A DNA stretch of 31,138 nt from a bacterium (GCA_028713675.1 JAQTNV010000037.1:1-31138), one strand, 5' to 3'. Counted from the stretch's first letter, positions 1 through 8,662 are shown. The notes: generated from the letters alone by a model not told the origin. Numbers and translations: made by a program.

Positions 1-2705
1 GGGGTCCCGCCGGGCTCGGCGTCGAGTTCCGTCCCGGGGTCCCCCGCCGGCCGCTGCTGAAATTCGCCCGGGAAACCCGCCTGGACCCGGTCGCCACCAA
101 CAATGTCCATTTTCTCCAGACCCACGAGCACGCCCTCCACCGCCTGCTCCGGGCCGCCGTTCTGAACCTTTCCTTCTCGACCCTGCCCGCCCCGGAACTC
201 GCGGCCCGGGAATCCTGGCTCAAGCCCCCGGAAGAGATGGAAAGGATCTTTCCGGAATGCCCGGAGGCGATTTTCAACACCAAAAAGATCGCCGAGGAAT
301 GCCGGTTCGAGATTCCCACCGGACGGCCGGTCTTTCCCCGCTACGACCCGGGGATGGATTCCTTCTCCCTCCTCTCCCGGCTGGTTTACCGTGGAGCCCG
401 GGAAAGATACGGACAGATCTCACCGGTGGTCGCGAGGCGGATCAAAACCGAGCTCACCGTGATCCGGGGCAAAGGCTTTTCCGACTACTTTCTGATCGTC
501 TGGGACATCGTCCGGAACGGGTCTCCCGGGGGAATTACCTGCGGCCGCGGCAGCGCCGCCAATTCCATCGTTTCCTACTGCCTTTTCATCACCCAGGTAG
601 AGCCCCTGAAGGCCAATCTCCTCTTCGAGCGGTTCCTGAACCCGGAGAGGGAGGATCCTCCCGACCTGGACGTGGATTTCCCCTGGGACGAGCACGACCG
701 GGTCTTGAAATACGTGATCCGGAAATTCGGGCCGGAGAAAACCGCCCGGGTCTCCAACCACGTCACCCTGAAAACCCGCGGGGCCATCCGCCGGATCGCC
801 CGGGTCTACGGGCTCCCGGAAAAGGAAATCACCCGGTTTACGGAAAGGATCCCCTGGTTGGAAGAACCGGGCGAGGATCTTTCCGCCCGGCTTTTGCGTC
901 ATCCCGGCCTCCGGGACGCCCGGCTTTCCCCGCCCTGGCCCGAGATCCTGGAACTCGCCGGACAGGTCCGGGAGATCCCCATCCACCTTTCCACCCACTG
1001 CGGCGGGATCATCATCACCCCCGGCCCGATTACCGATTACACGCCGGTCCAGCGGTCCGGGGAAACCGCCCCCGATCCCGACCTCGCCCGGGTCACCCAG
1101 TGGGAAAAAGACCAGGTGGAGGAAGCCGGTCTGGTCAAGATCGATCTTCTGGGCAACCGTTCCCTGGCCGTGATCCGGGACACCCTGAAGCTCGTGGAAA
1201 GAAACACCGGCCGGGCGATCGGATACGCCTCCCTGGACCCCTCCGAAGACGAGGCCACCCGGGCGCTCTTCCGCCGGGGCGAGACCATGGGGGTCTTTTA
1301 CACCGAGAGCCCGGCCTCCCGGCTCCTCTGCCGTAAATCCCAGAGTGATTCCTTCGATCTCCTGGTCTTGAACACCTCCATCATCCGGCCGGCCGCCAAC
1401 CGCTTTATCCGGGAATACCTGGCCCGGCTCTCCGGACGCCCCTACCGGCCCCTCCACCCCCTGCTCGACGAGGTCCTCTCCGAAACCTTCGGGATCATGG
1501 TCTTCCAGGAGGACGTGACCCGGGTCTGCGTGGCCCTCGCGGGAATGAGTCCCAGGGAGGCCGACGATCTCCGCAAAAGCCTGAGCAAAAAAAAGAATTC
1601 CCGGGTTCTCAACGCCTACCGGGAGAAATTTTTCTCCGGCGCCCGGGCCCGGCGGATCGAACCGGACACCGCCGAAAAAATCTGGGAGATGATCCTCTCT
1701 TTCTCGGGCTATTCCTTCTGCAAGGGCCACAGCGCCTCCTACATCCTGGTGGCCCAGAAATCCGCCTACCTCCGGGCCAACCACCCGGCCGAGTTCATGG
1801 CCGGCGTCCTGGCCAACCAGGGCGGATATTATTCCTCCTCCGCTTATCTCTCCGAGTGCGTCCGGATGGGTCTCCGGATCCTGGCCCCGGACGTCAACGA
1901 GAGCGAACCCGCCTTCACCGGCCGGGAGCAGGCCATCCGGATCGGGCTCTCCCACCTGAAGGGAATCGGGGAAAAGGCGGTGACCCGGATCATCGCGGAG
2001 CGCGGCCGGGGGGGACGATATTCATCTTTTGCGGATTTCCTGAACCGTACTTCTTCACCCTCTCCCTCGCCCTTCCCCCTCCCCGCCCTTGACGGGGCAA
2101 GCAAGGGGGAGGGAAATAAAAATTATCCGGCCGAGGAGCACACCTTCGTAACCCCCGCGGAGGTCCGGGTCCTGATCCGGGCCGGGGCCCTGGACTCCCT
2201 CCGGGGTGATCAGACCCGGCCGGAGCTGCTCCTCTTCCTAGAACTGCGGGAACGGGGGGCCTCCCCGGAAAAAATCTCCCTGCCCCGGCTTCCGGAATAC
2301 CCGGCGGCGGAAAGGTTCAGGGCCGAGGAGGAAACCCTGGGGTTTTTCACCTCCACCCATCCGCTCAGCTTCTGGCGGGAGGAAATTTCCCGGATCCCCC
2401 ACTGCCCGGCCCGGGAGCTGGAAGAAAAGGTCGGCCAGGCCGTGACCCTGGTCGGGATCCAAATCACCCGGAAGGACGTCCTTTCCGCCAAGGGTGAGCC
2501 GATGAGCTTCGTCACGTTCGAGGACGAAACCGGGCTGGCCGAAACCGTGCTTTTCCCGGGGGTTTTCCGGAGGGACGGATACCTGCTTTACTCCCCCGGC
2601 CCCTTCGCCGTCCATGGGAAGGTAGAGGAGGAATTCGGGGCGGTTACGGTCAACGTGCGGGGACTTAAGCTCCTGACAAAAGCCAGAAAGCCGAAGACCT
2701 GCTAA
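1..2705 (+). CDS. dnaE: DNA polymerase III alpha subunit, DnaE/ImuC (DnaE2) type, 5' end missing
   Basis: The frame is open from base 3, so the first ATG at 237 is internal and the start lies left of the window. The codons before 237 encode the end of the PHP domain (LDPVATNNVHF). The polymerase core follows: GRGSAANS near 541, PDLDVDF near 660 with two candidate catalytic Asp, and CGGIIITPG then VKIDLLG near 1000-1150. A helix-hairpin-helix region (GIGEKAV, near 1970) and a C-terminal OB fold (VTFEDETGLAETVLFPG, near 2510) end the protein. About 900 residues are visible; the missing part is probably 150-250 residues. Ending soon after the OB fold, with no tau-binding tail, resembles the error-prone DnaE2/ImuC group, which performs translesion synthesis. 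No imuA or imuB is visible, so that subtype is tentative. Codons 2055-2117 come from a dispersed repeat read in frame. The replicative DnaE is the alternative. Confidence 0.88.
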   Translation, partial: GPAGLGVEFRPGVPRRPLLKFARETRLDPVATNNVHFLQTHEHALHRLLRAAVLNLSFSTLPAPELAARESWLKPPEEMERIFPECPEAIFNTKKIAEECRFEIPTGRPVFPRYDPGMDSFSLLSRLVYRGARERYGQISPVVARRIKTELTVIRGKGFSDYFLIVWDIVRNGSPGGITCGRGSAANSIVSYCLFITQVEPLKANLLFERFLNPEREDPPDLDVDFPWDEHDRVLKYVIRKFGPEKTARVSNHVTLKTRGAIRRIARVYGLPEKEITRFTERIPWLEEPGEDLSARLLRHPGLRDARLSPPWPEILELAGQVREIPIHLSTHCGGIIITPGPITDYTPVQRSGETAPDPDLARVTQWEKDQVEEAGLVKIDLLGNRSLAVIRDTLKLVERNTGRAIGYASLDPSEDEATRALFRRGETMGVFYTESPASRLLCRKSQSDSFDLLVLNTSIIRPAANRFIREYLARLSGRPYRPLHPLLDEVLSETFGIMVFQEDVTRVCVALAGMSPREADDLRKSLSKKKNSRVLNAYREKFFSGARARRIEPDTAEKIWEMILSFSGYSFCKGHSASYILVAQKSAYLRANHPAEFMAGVLANQGGYYSSSAYLSECVRMGLRILAPDVNESEPAFTGREQAIRIGLSHLKGIGEKAVTRIIAERGRGGRYSSFADFLNRTSSPSPSPFPLPALDGASKGEGNKNYPAEEHTFVTPAEVRVLIRAGALDSLRGDQTRPELLLFLELRERGASPEKISLPRLPEYPAAERFRAEEETLGFFTSTHPLSFWREEISRIPHCPARELEEKVGQAVTLVGIQITRKDVLSAKGEPMSFVTFEDETGLAETVLFPGVFRRDGYLLYSPGPFAVHGKVEEEFGAVTVNVRGLKLLTKARKPKTC
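2055..2117. repeat. Dispersed GC-rich palindromic repeat inserted in frame in the polymerase gene
   Basis: A 63-bp stretch, exactly 21 codons, is pyrimidine-rich and then purine-rich. It folds as TCCCCCT (2074-2080) plus CCCCG (2081-2085) against CGGGG (2093-2097) and AGGGGGA (2104-2110), with a 6-nt bulge. Its sequence closely resembles the intergenic element at 23253-23302. It encodes a Ser/Pro-rich linker between the FADFLNRT segment and the VTPAEVRVLIRAGALD segment, which are normally close together in this family. Confidence 0.7.
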
Positions 2706-2721
2706 GGTCTCCGGCTTTCTG
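2684..2721 (+). terminator. Hairpin at the 3' end of the polymerase gene, stop codon in the loop
   Basis: CAGAAAGCCG (2684-2693) pairs with CGGCTTTCTG (2712-2721), and inner AGACC pairs with GGTCT. The polymerase TAA (2703-2705) lies in the apical loop. No clean T-run follows, so it could be an intrinsic terminator in both directions between convergent genes, or simply an mRNA-stabilising hairpin. Confidence 0.5.
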
Positions 2722-2748
2722 TTACTTAACAACTTGAAGTTATTTGCT

Positions 2749-2792
2749 TATCGGTTTTACCGGTTACCTGTCACCGGTTATCGGTAACTGAC
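2749..2792. repeat. Heptad-phased intergenic array, consensus TACCGGT
   Basis: Four in-register 7-bp units begin at 2758, 2765, 2772 and 2779 with consensus TACCGGT. A related unit (TATCGGT at 2749) lies two bases out of phase. The array fills the gap between two convergent genes. The same consensus recurs at 7093-7120. Confidence 0.65.
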
Positions 2793-3887
2793 TTAAATCC
2801 CCATCATTTTCAGGGCGTTTTGCACCACGGGAGGCTTGTTCTCCGAACGCCGGATCATGGTCAGGCATTCGGTCGGACAGACCGACACGCAGTTGCCGCA
2901 GCCGAGGCAGACGGCCGAGTCTACCGTGGCCACGTCATCCTTCATGGAAATGGCGTCGACCGGGCAGCGGTCTACGCAGGTCTCGCAGCCCGTGCACTCC
3001 TTCGAGTCGATCTTGACCAGGAAGTTGGAGGAGTTCAGCATGGCGTCGGTCTTGAATTCCTTGTAGGGGCGCAGGAAACCGCAGCAGCAACCGCAGCAGT
3101 TGCACATGAACACCGTCCCGTTGATAAAATTATTGACGTTATGCACCAGCCCGGCCTCCTCGCAGGCCTTGGCGATGGCCAATGATTCCTCCTTCGTGAC
3201 GCGCTTGGCGAATCCCCGGTCCACACAGTAATCCGCCACCTTGCCGAACATCAGGCAGGAATACTCGGGCACGCCCTTGACCTTGCAGTCATGGTTGATC
3301 AGGTGGGCGTGATGGCGGCAATAGCATTTGGCCGCGGAGAAGGAGGTTTCCTGGGAAATGAGTTCGGAGGCCTTTTCGAAGGGATAAATGTTCGACTTGA
3401 TCGGAAGTTCCTTTTCGACGGTGATGGTCCGGGCCGGGGCCGTGGGAATCAACTTCTTGATGGCATCCTTGTCCGTGGCAATTACCGTCCGCAGGAGGTC
3501 GGCCATCTCCCCGAACATAAATTCCTCAAAGGCGGCGGCCATGCGCCGGTCGCGGGGAGTATCCTGGGCCCGCATCAGCTGAAACTCCACCACCCCGGGG
3601 ACAAACGGGGTCAGGGAATAGCGGGTCACCTCTTTCTCCTTGACGGTAAACAGGAGGCCCTGGTCGGCCATCTTTTCCAGCTGGATCCCCAGGGGTTTCT
3701 CGTCCCGTTTAAGAAGCTTGGTCAGTTCGGGGAGAGTGTGAGAACCCATTGGGAATTGCGAACCCAATAGGGCATCCTCCTCGGAATAGATCTCTCGCAG
3801 GACCTTGAGGAACGGCTCCACCAGGGGCATTTTGACCATATACTCGTTGAGCCTGACCCCCAATTGGAAATATACGTCTTCTCCCAT
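2793..3887 (-). CDS. 4Fe-4S dicluster ferredoxin-domain protein with N-terminal helical region
   Basis: The ATG at 3887 is preceded by a strong AAGGAGGAGG ribosome site; an upstream in-frame ATG at 3923 lacks one. The product is 364 residues. The N-terminal half is helical and may be winged-helix-like. Cys-rich motifs follow: CYCRHH near 186, CNCCGCCCG near 260, then two ferredoxin motifs CTGCETCVDRCP (near 297) and CLGCGNCVSVCP (near 325), enough for two 4Fe-4S clusters plus an extra Cys-rich metal site. Related proteins are frequent in sulfate-reducing and syntrophic Deltaproteobacteria; I know no defined reaction. No signal peptide is seen, so it is probably a cytoplasmic electron carrier or redox sensor. 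It stands alone, convergent with the polymerase gene. Confidence 0.85.
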   Translation of the reverse strand: MGEDVYFQLGVRLNEYMVKMPLVEPFLKVLREIYSEEDALLGSQFPMGSHTLPELTKLLKRDEKPLGIQLEKMADQGLLFTVKEKEVTRYSLTPFVPGVVEFQLMRAQDTPRDRRMAAAFEEFMFGEMADLLRTVIATDKDAIKKLIPTAPARTITVEKELPIKSNIYPFEKASELISQETSFSAAKCYCRHHAHLINHDCKVKGVPEYSCLMFGKVADYCVDRGFAKRVTKEESLAIAKACEEAGLVHNVNNFINGTVFMCNCCGCCCGFLRPYKEFKTDAMLNSSNFLVKIDSKECTGCETCVDRCPVDAISMKDDVATVDSAVCLGCGNCVSVCPTECLTMIRRSENKPPVVQNALKMMGI

Positions 3888-4012
3888 GATTCCTCCTCCT
3901 TGGTTATGAAACAATTTATCCAAAAGGCAAGAAAACTATGTCTATCCCGGCCCCCTTTCACGGTCCGGGACTTCTGGCCAGTCAATTATAAAACAATTTT
4001 TGACGCGGTGCG

Positions 4013-5626
4013 CTAGTCGGCCTGTTCCACCATCAAGGTGGTGAGGGATTCGATCTGGGTTGAACCCGGCGATTGATTTATTGCGTCTGCCATTGCGGAT
4101 GGAATTTTGAAAATCAGCTCCACATTCCGGTCTTCCGGATGGCCTTCTCCTCCGGGTGTCTGCCCCCCGGTCTGGACATCATAAAGGGAAAGCGACCGGG
4201 ACCGCTGGGTCAGGGTGCCCGCGGGGGAATTATGATCCACCACGGTTGAGAAAATCGACCCGGTTCCGTCCGCGTTATTCACGATTTCCATGATATGAGC
4301 CTGCTGGGGATAATCAATCAGCGAGGGGGCCTCAATCTCCCAGTAACCCTCCCCCGGACTGTTTCCCGGGTGCGGGACAACCATGTTTTCGTGGCCGTGG
4401 CCGACCAGGTGCAGGATGACGTTCGAATAAGAGTTCAGGGTGGAAATCAATTCCTCCCCGGAAACCTCGGAGCCCAGAAAATCCCGGGGCGGGTGGTGGG
4501 AAGCGATAACCACCAGTTTCTTTTCCGTCCGGGCGCGATCCAATTCTGGAATCAGGAAATTTTCAAACTGGTTTCGATCCAGGGAACCGGCCCAGCCTCC
4601 CAGGCGCCGGTAAGTTTCCAGGACAATAAAGCGGACCGGAATCCCATCCACCGGGTCAAAGCTGTAATAACCGAAGCCTCCTTCCCGGCCGGCCGGGGTG
4701 AATCCATGCCCGACCGGCAGTGAAGAGGTGTGGAAAAATTCCTCGATGAAATCCCGGGGGTCCTGGTTAATTCCCACCAGTCTCCGGTCCGGATCAGCCG
4801 GTATCCTGCCGTCGGCAATGATGGGAGCCTCCGGGGTGGAACCGTCCCGGGTCCCCATGAAAACCGTGTCTCCGGTCGCGATCTGGTTGAAACGCGGGTC
4901 CGGAGCCAGGTTTCCCTGGAACAGACCGTCATGATTGCCTATCGCCACGTACCAGGGAACCCGGGGATCCAGCCCCCAGGCCTGAAAAGGATCAGCGTAA
5001 TCGTTGGCCGGCCCGGGTACGGGATCGTCTTTCTTCCCGCTGTCCGGGTCAACCACCTGGCCGTCCAGGGTATCGATCACCCAGCGCAGTTCATTCCACT
5101 GGTCATTATCAACAGAATCCCCGGTGTCAATCAGAAAATCGTAAGGCCGCTCCCGGCTGAATTGATTCAAGGTTCTGATCATCGCGTCCAGGCCCTGAAC
5201 GGTCAGATTATGCTGGGGACGGTCGGCCGCCTGGGTGGGGCCGGGAGCGTCAATATTGACCATTCGCAGCGGCGATTCCTCGTCGCAGATATGGATGTCG
5301 CTCAGGTGGGCGAAATAAAGGAGAGATACCCTTTCCCCGGGATTTCCTCCCCCGGCTCCGAAATCATCCCGAAGGATATGAGTTTCCCCTCCGCCTTGGA
5401 TCAGGGATCCCAGGTCCGGCTCCGTGGCGGGATCGGGATAATTCAGCCAGACCGCCGGGAGCACCGGAGCCCAGGTCGCGACCAAAGTAGTGTGGTATGA
5501 AGGAATATCCGTCCCGGCGGGAGGAAGATGCGAAGCGTTGCTTCCCCCTTTACCGCAACCGATCCCGACGCAGGTCCCGATAAAAGCCAGGCCGGCGATC
5601 GCCATGATTTTTCGCTTTTTTCCCAA
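4013..5626 (-). CDS. Calcineurin-like metallophosphoesterase, probable lipoprotein
   Basis: The 537-residue protein starts MGKKRK, followed by a hydrophobic stretch ending VGIGC near residue 24. This is an imperfect lipobox, so export and lipidation are likely but not certain. The full set of calcineurin-like metal ligands is present in order: DIHICDE (near 109), GDSVDND (near 168), GNHDG (near 228), SHHPP (near 375) and GHGHEN (near 409). These bind a dinuclear metal centre that hydrolyses phosphoesters; the substrate cannot be inferred. The long segments between motifs resemble the large bacterial metallophosphoesterases of the TIGR03767/TIGR03768 kind, but that assignment is from memory. 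It is monocistronic, with no clear partner. Confidence 0.85.
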   Translation of the reverse strand: MGKKRKIMAIAGLAFIGTCVGIGCGKGGSNASHLPPAGTDIPSYHTTLVATWAPVLPAVWLNYPDPATEPDLGSLIQGGGETHILRDDFGAGGGNPGERVSLLYFAHLSDIHICDEESPLRMVNIDAPGPTQAADRPQHNLTVQGLDAMIRTLNQFSRERPYDFLIDTGDSVDNDQWNELRWVIDTLDGQVVDPDSGKKDDPVPGPANDYADPFQAWGLDPRVPWYVAIGNHDGLFQGNLAPDPRFNQIATGDTVFMGTRDGSTPEAPIIADGRIPADPDRRLVGINQDPRDFIEEFFHTSSLPVGHGFTPAGREGGFGYYSFDPVDGIPVRFIVLETYRRLGGWAGSLDRNQFENFLIPELDRARTEKKLVVIASHHPPRDFLGSEVSGEELISTLNSYSNVILHLVGHGHENMVVPHPGNSPGEGYWEIEAPSLIDYPQQAHIMEIVNNADGTGSIFSTVVDHNSPAGTLTQRSRSLSLYDVQTGGQTPGGEGHPEDRNVELIFKIPSAMADAINQSPGSTQIESLTTLMVEQAD

Positions 5627-5715
5627 ACCGGAATCCCCACAATTTTTCGCTGACGGTAATGGTAAAAGCTGGGGAGATAAATTGAAAGGGCAGGAAAGAA
5701 ATCAGGCCGGGATAA

Positions 5716-6549
5716 TCAGAGCGAAAAAATCGAGCCCGATCCGACCGGGACCATCAACTCCCCTGCCCGGCGGTGGAGTTCAGCCAGGGCCCGGAAACCG
5801 GTGCAGTGGCAGGGAGCCAGCATTTTCAAACCGGCCTGCCTGAAGAACGCCACGGTTTTATCCAGCCTCACACCCGAGGAGAAAAGCAGGTGGAATCCAC
5901 CGATCAAGCCATGGATCTCGGAAGCCCCGGTCAATTGCATGGCGTATGCAAGGGTATTGACCACCCCGGCATGGGCGCACCCGGTCAGCACGGTTATCCC
6001 CTCTTCCCCTTTCAGAATCAGGGCCTGATCTTCGGAAACCGGGTCGGGCTGCAATTCCCCCGCTTTTTTCACCTGCAAGATCGGCTCGACGGTTTCAAAA
6101 TCGTTCGTTCGCGGAATGGGACCAGTGAGGATAATCCCCGGGGCAAGTTCCCGTGGTCCGGCAACCAGCTCAAACCTGGCCCCGCTTTTTTCCAGCAGAT
6201 CCCGGGCGGCCGGCATCCCGATCCACCTTTCGCTTCCATCCGGCAATAAAGCGAACTTGTCGGCCCAGGCCTCCGCACCCAGATAAACCGGAACCTTTTC
6301 CATTCGGGAAAGCACGGGGGGAAGCCCCCCGGTGTGGTCATAATGGCCATGGGAGATCACCACCGCGTTGATTTCGGAAAGGTCGATTCCCAGGGACTGG
6401 ACATTGGGGATGACAGCCCGGCCCGCTCCGGTGTCAAAAAGCAGGCGGAACCCGTCCGCCTCCACCAGAGCGCTGAAACCATGTTCCCCCAGCAAAGCGC
6501 TGAGCTGACCGGCGGAGTTGTCAACCAGGATGGTGATTTTAACCGGCAA
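5716..6549 (-). CDS. MBL-fold metallo-hydrolase (COG1237-like)
   Basis: This 277-residue protein has the metallo-beta-lactamase signature SHGHYDHTGG (residues about 64-74) after LFDTGAG, a later GCAHAG motif, and GGFHL near the C-terminus. The pattern matches COG1237, whose archaeal members are annotated as the 7,8-dihydropterin-6-methyl-4-(beta-D-ribofuranosyl)aminobenzene-5'-phosphate synthase-like group; the true substrate is unknown. The start is TTG at 6549 with AAGGA six to seven bases upstream, inside the end of the preceding membrane-protein gene (11-bp overlap). That implies translational coupling. It is cytoplasmic, with no signal peptide. Confidence 0.85.
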   Translation of the reverse strand: MPVKITILVDNSAGQLSALLGEHGFSALVEADGFRLLFDTGAGRAVIPNVQSLGIDLSEINAVVISHGHYDHTGGLPPVLSRMEKVPVYLGAEAWADKFALLPDGSERWIGMPAARDLLEKSGARFELVAGPRELAPGIILTGPIPRTNDFETVEPILQVKKAGELQPDPVSEDQALILKGEEGITVLTGCAHAGVVNTLAYAMQLTGASEIHGLIGGFHLLFSSGVRLDKTVAFFRQAGLKMLAPCHCTGFRALAELHRRAGELMVPVGSGSIFSL

Positions 6550-7018
6550 CTTTTTTCCTTCTGAATATTCCCTCTATTCCCCAGAAACCGTCTTCGGCGA
6601 AGAAAAGATAAACACCGATGCCCAGCCAGATGAGGTCACGGTAGAGGGTGCCCGTGGTCATCTCCTCGCCCACGGCGGTGGAGGCAAAACAGCCGCAGCC
6701 CATGGAAAGGTTGCGGTAGAGCGCGGAGGAGATTCCGATTATGAACATGGCCAGCATTCCGATAATGATCAGGCTGTTTTCCCGGGGGCGGAAGCCCAGG
6801 ATCAATCCCAGTCCGGCAAACAGTTCCACCCAGGCCAGGATCAGGGCAAAAATATTGACCAGGATGAGGGGAAGAAACTGGTAACTGGCAATGCTCAAGG
6901 CGAATTCCCCGGGATCCAGAATTTTGTAATAGCAGGCGTAGATGAAAATCCAGCCGAGGTAGATCCGCAACCCCAGGTTTATGGTCCGGAAAATATTTTC
7001 TTTATTTAAATAATTCAT
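6539..7018 (-). CDS. MauE/DoxX-family redox-associated membrane protein
   Basis: I chose the ATG at 7018 (159 residues). A longer TTG start at 7045 would run into a heptad repeat (7036-7049) and adds no conserved sequence; neither start has a clear ribosome site. Four hydrophobic helices are visible, with LGWIFIYACYYKILDP in the first helix and its following loop, typical of MauE/DoxX proteins. A GCGCF motif between helices 3 and 4 supplies a vicinal Cys pair, as in family members linked to thiol or disulfide redox. The gene overlaps the MBL-fold gene by 11 bp and follows a rhodanese-like gene 94 bp upstream. This rhodanese plus MauE/DoxX pairing suggests a membrane-bound sulfur or thiol function. 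Confidence 0.8.
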   Translation of the reverse strand: MNYLNKENIFRTINLGLRIYLGWIFIYACYYKILDPGEFALSIASYQFLPLILVNIFALILAWVELFAGLGLILGFRPRENSLIIIGMLAMFIIGISSALYRNLSMGCGCFASTAVGEEMTTGTLYRDLIWLGIGVYLFFAEDGFWGIEGIFRRKKVAG

Positions 7019-7035
7019 CTGGTCAGTTTGGTTTT

Positions 7036-7049
7036 CATTCGTCAATCGT
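7036..7049. repeat. Two-unit heptad repeat, CATTCGT and CAATCGT
   Basis: Two adjacent 7-bp units lie just upstream of the MauE/DoxX ATG. The first is identical to the unit that opens the longer array at 15087, and the second differs by one base from the next unit there. Confidence 0.45.
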
Positions 7050-7092
7050 TTTATCCCGAGTCATCCCGAGGGGCACTCGTCATTCTGCAATT

Positions 7093-7120
7093 AACCGGTT
7101 ACTTGTTACCTGCTACCGGC
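7093..7120. repeat. Heptad-phased array, consensus TACCGGT
   Basis: Four in-register 7-bp units start at 7093, 7100, 7107 and 7114. The consensus matches the 2758-2785 array. The array runs into the rhodanese stop codon, so the TAG (7113-7115, minus strand) is itself built from repeat sequence. Confidence 0.6.
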
Positions 7121-7643
7121 TTTCCCCTTTCTTCACCGTCATCCCCGCCTGGACCCAGGCGGGAAAACCTCCCTCGAGATGGGCCACCATGGGAACACCC
7201 TGGTGGTGAAGCAACTGGGCTAAAGCGACCCCTTCGTCAGGTGAAGTACCCCCGTAAACGACTACCACTTGTTCCCCCCCCTTCATCATTTCCACTATTT
7301 TTGGATCCGGACAGGCCAAAGGATCATAAGGGAGGGAAATCGCCCCGGGTATATGACCTTGCAGGTATTCAGACACAGGGCGGGAATCGACGATTATCAC
7401 CCCGGCCACCCTCATTTCGTTCAATTCCCTGCCGGTGATCCTTTTTATCCCCGGGGCCTTTTCTTCCTGCGGGCAGGAAACGATGACATCGTAGGGTTTC
7501 GAAGAAAAGTAAGGGATGGCCCGGGGATTGACCAGATTAAAAAGCAGGCCGGCGATCGCCGCCATGATTACGATGGCCGCCGCTTTCAATCCCAGCGGAA
7601 GTAAATTCGCAGGGCGCAGGATATCCGGGATTCTGAGGTTCAT
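7113..7643 (-). CDS. Membrane-anchored rhodanese-like domain protein lacking the catalytic Cys
   Basis: The protein has 176 residues. A single N-terminal hydrophobic helix (about residues 17-36) places a rhodanese domain outside the membrane. Domain landmarks are VIIVDSRPVSEYLQGHIPGA and LEGGFPAW near the C-terminus. The active-site loop, usually starting with a Cys after the central strand, reads VVVVYGGTSPDEG near residue 129, with no Cys. Sulfur transfer by the standard persulfide mechanism is therefore unlikely; a binding or scaffold role is inferred. It is followed by the MauE/DoxX and MBL-fold genes on the same strand. The gene ends within a heptad array. No convincing ribosome site precedes the ATG. 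Confidence 0.82.
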   Translation of the reverse strand: MNLRIPDILRPANLLPLGLKAAAIVIMAAIAGLLFNLVNPRAIPYFSSKPYDVIVSCPQEEKAPGIKRITGRELNEMRVAGVIIVDSRPVSEYLQGHIPGAISLPYDPLACPDPKIVEMMKGGEQVVVVYGGTSPDEGVALAQLLHHQGVPMVAHLEGGFPAWVQAGMTVKKGESR

Positions 7644-7693
7644 GCGAACAGATTATTGCATTTCAATCTGAAAATTTCGACCCGGGACCGGCC

Positions 7694-8662
7694 CTAATTT
7701 ACCAGCACTTCCCTTTTGATCATATTCTTGCCGCTGGCCTTGGCCGAGTACATCAGCCTGTCTGTCTTCGCAATCATTTCGTCGACCGTTCGGGGGGGAG
7801 TCAGAAACGTGACCAGGCCAACGCTGAAAGTCACCGGCCATTTGTTCTTTTCCATTTCCCACGATAAATCCTGAATGAGCTTGGAAATAACCGCCTCGGC
7901 ATCACCGGTTCCGGTTTCCGGCATAAACACCGCGAATTCATCCCCGCCGAGCCGGGCGACCAAATCGGTTTCCCGGATTTTATTCTTTATCCCGGCGGCC
8001 ACGGTTTTCAGCAATTCATCCCCGGCGTTATGCCCATACCGGTCGTTTATCTGTTTGAAATTATCAACATCGAAATAAGCCACCGAAAAGAAATGCCCAT
8101 ACCGGGCGAACCTCTTGATTTCGAAATCGGTCAGCTCGGCGAATGATCTCTTATTGGCAATCCCGGTCAGGTAATCTTCCCGGGCCAGCGATTCTTCATG
8201 CTGCAATAAATTCTTTATCTTCGCCAGAAGGAAAGCGACGATCAGGAAAATACTCAGCATCACCAGGGCATTCCAATACGGAGCCGCCAGCATGGGATAG
8301 TGCCTCCCCTCCTGCAGATCGGCAATCAACCAGGCGGAAGCCGACAGCAAGGACACCATCAGGCCCTGCATCCTCCCGGAAAACCAGGCGGCCATGGCGA
8401 TGGGGATCAGGTATAAGGTTGAAACTGAGACCTGGATCCCGGTCAAAAAATCAACGAAACCGATCAAGACCACCAGAGCAATATAGGAAAACATCCGGGA
8501 GACCTGAGACCGGCTTTTTATCAAGCCGGCAATACTTGACTGGATTTTCATTTCCTGAAATTCTCCGCTATCTTCGGCAATATCTCCATTGGAGAACCCT
8601 TTGAATTTTTGACCATCGGCTGGGGGCAATGGTTCCTGATTATATAGGCGGGCTTGATTCAT
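7694..8662 (-). CDS. Membrane-bound GGDEF diguanylate cyclase
   Basis: This 322-residue protein has a hydrophobic N-terminal sensor part with about four transmembrane segments (residues about 58-160) and a C-terminal GGDEF domain. The catalytic signature RLGGDEFAVFMP is intact, and DYLTGIANKRSF opens the domain. An RETD motif five residues before GGDEF is the inhibitory I-site, so product feedback by cyclic di-GMP is expected. The family makes cyclic di-GMP from two GTP. An internal ATG at 8551 (MKIQSS) has a GGAG element about 11 bases upstream and may be the true start, because the first 37 residues look unconserved and have no clear ribosome site. It is divergent from the DAHP synthase gene. 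Confidence 0.9.
   Translation of the reverse strand: MNQARLYNQEPLPPADGQKFKGFSNGDIAEDSGEFQEMKIQSSIAGLIKSRSQVSRMFSYIALVVLIGFVDFLTGIQVSVSTLYLIPIAMAAWFSGRMQGLMVSLLSASAWLIADLQEGRHYPMLAAPYWNALVMLSIFLIVAFLLAKIKNLLQHEESLAREDYLTGIANKRSFAELTDFEIKRFARYGHFFSVAYFDVDNFKQINDRYGHNAGDELLKTVAAGIKNKIRETDLVARLGGDEFAVFMPETGTGDAEAVISKLIQDLSWEMEKNKWPVTFSVGLVTFLTPPRTVDEMIAKTDRLMYSAKASGKNMIKREVLVN

Noticed and set aside
420-1955. A 511-codon minus-strand frame inside the polymerase gene
   Set aside because: Shadow of the polymerase; Gly/Asp/Pro-rich with no domain.
3985-3990. A perfect minus-strand TATAAT upstream of the 4Fe-4S gene as a promoter
   Set aside because: No acceptable -35 hexamer at 16-18 bp, no extended -10, and nearly 100 bp from the start codon; not strong enough to list.
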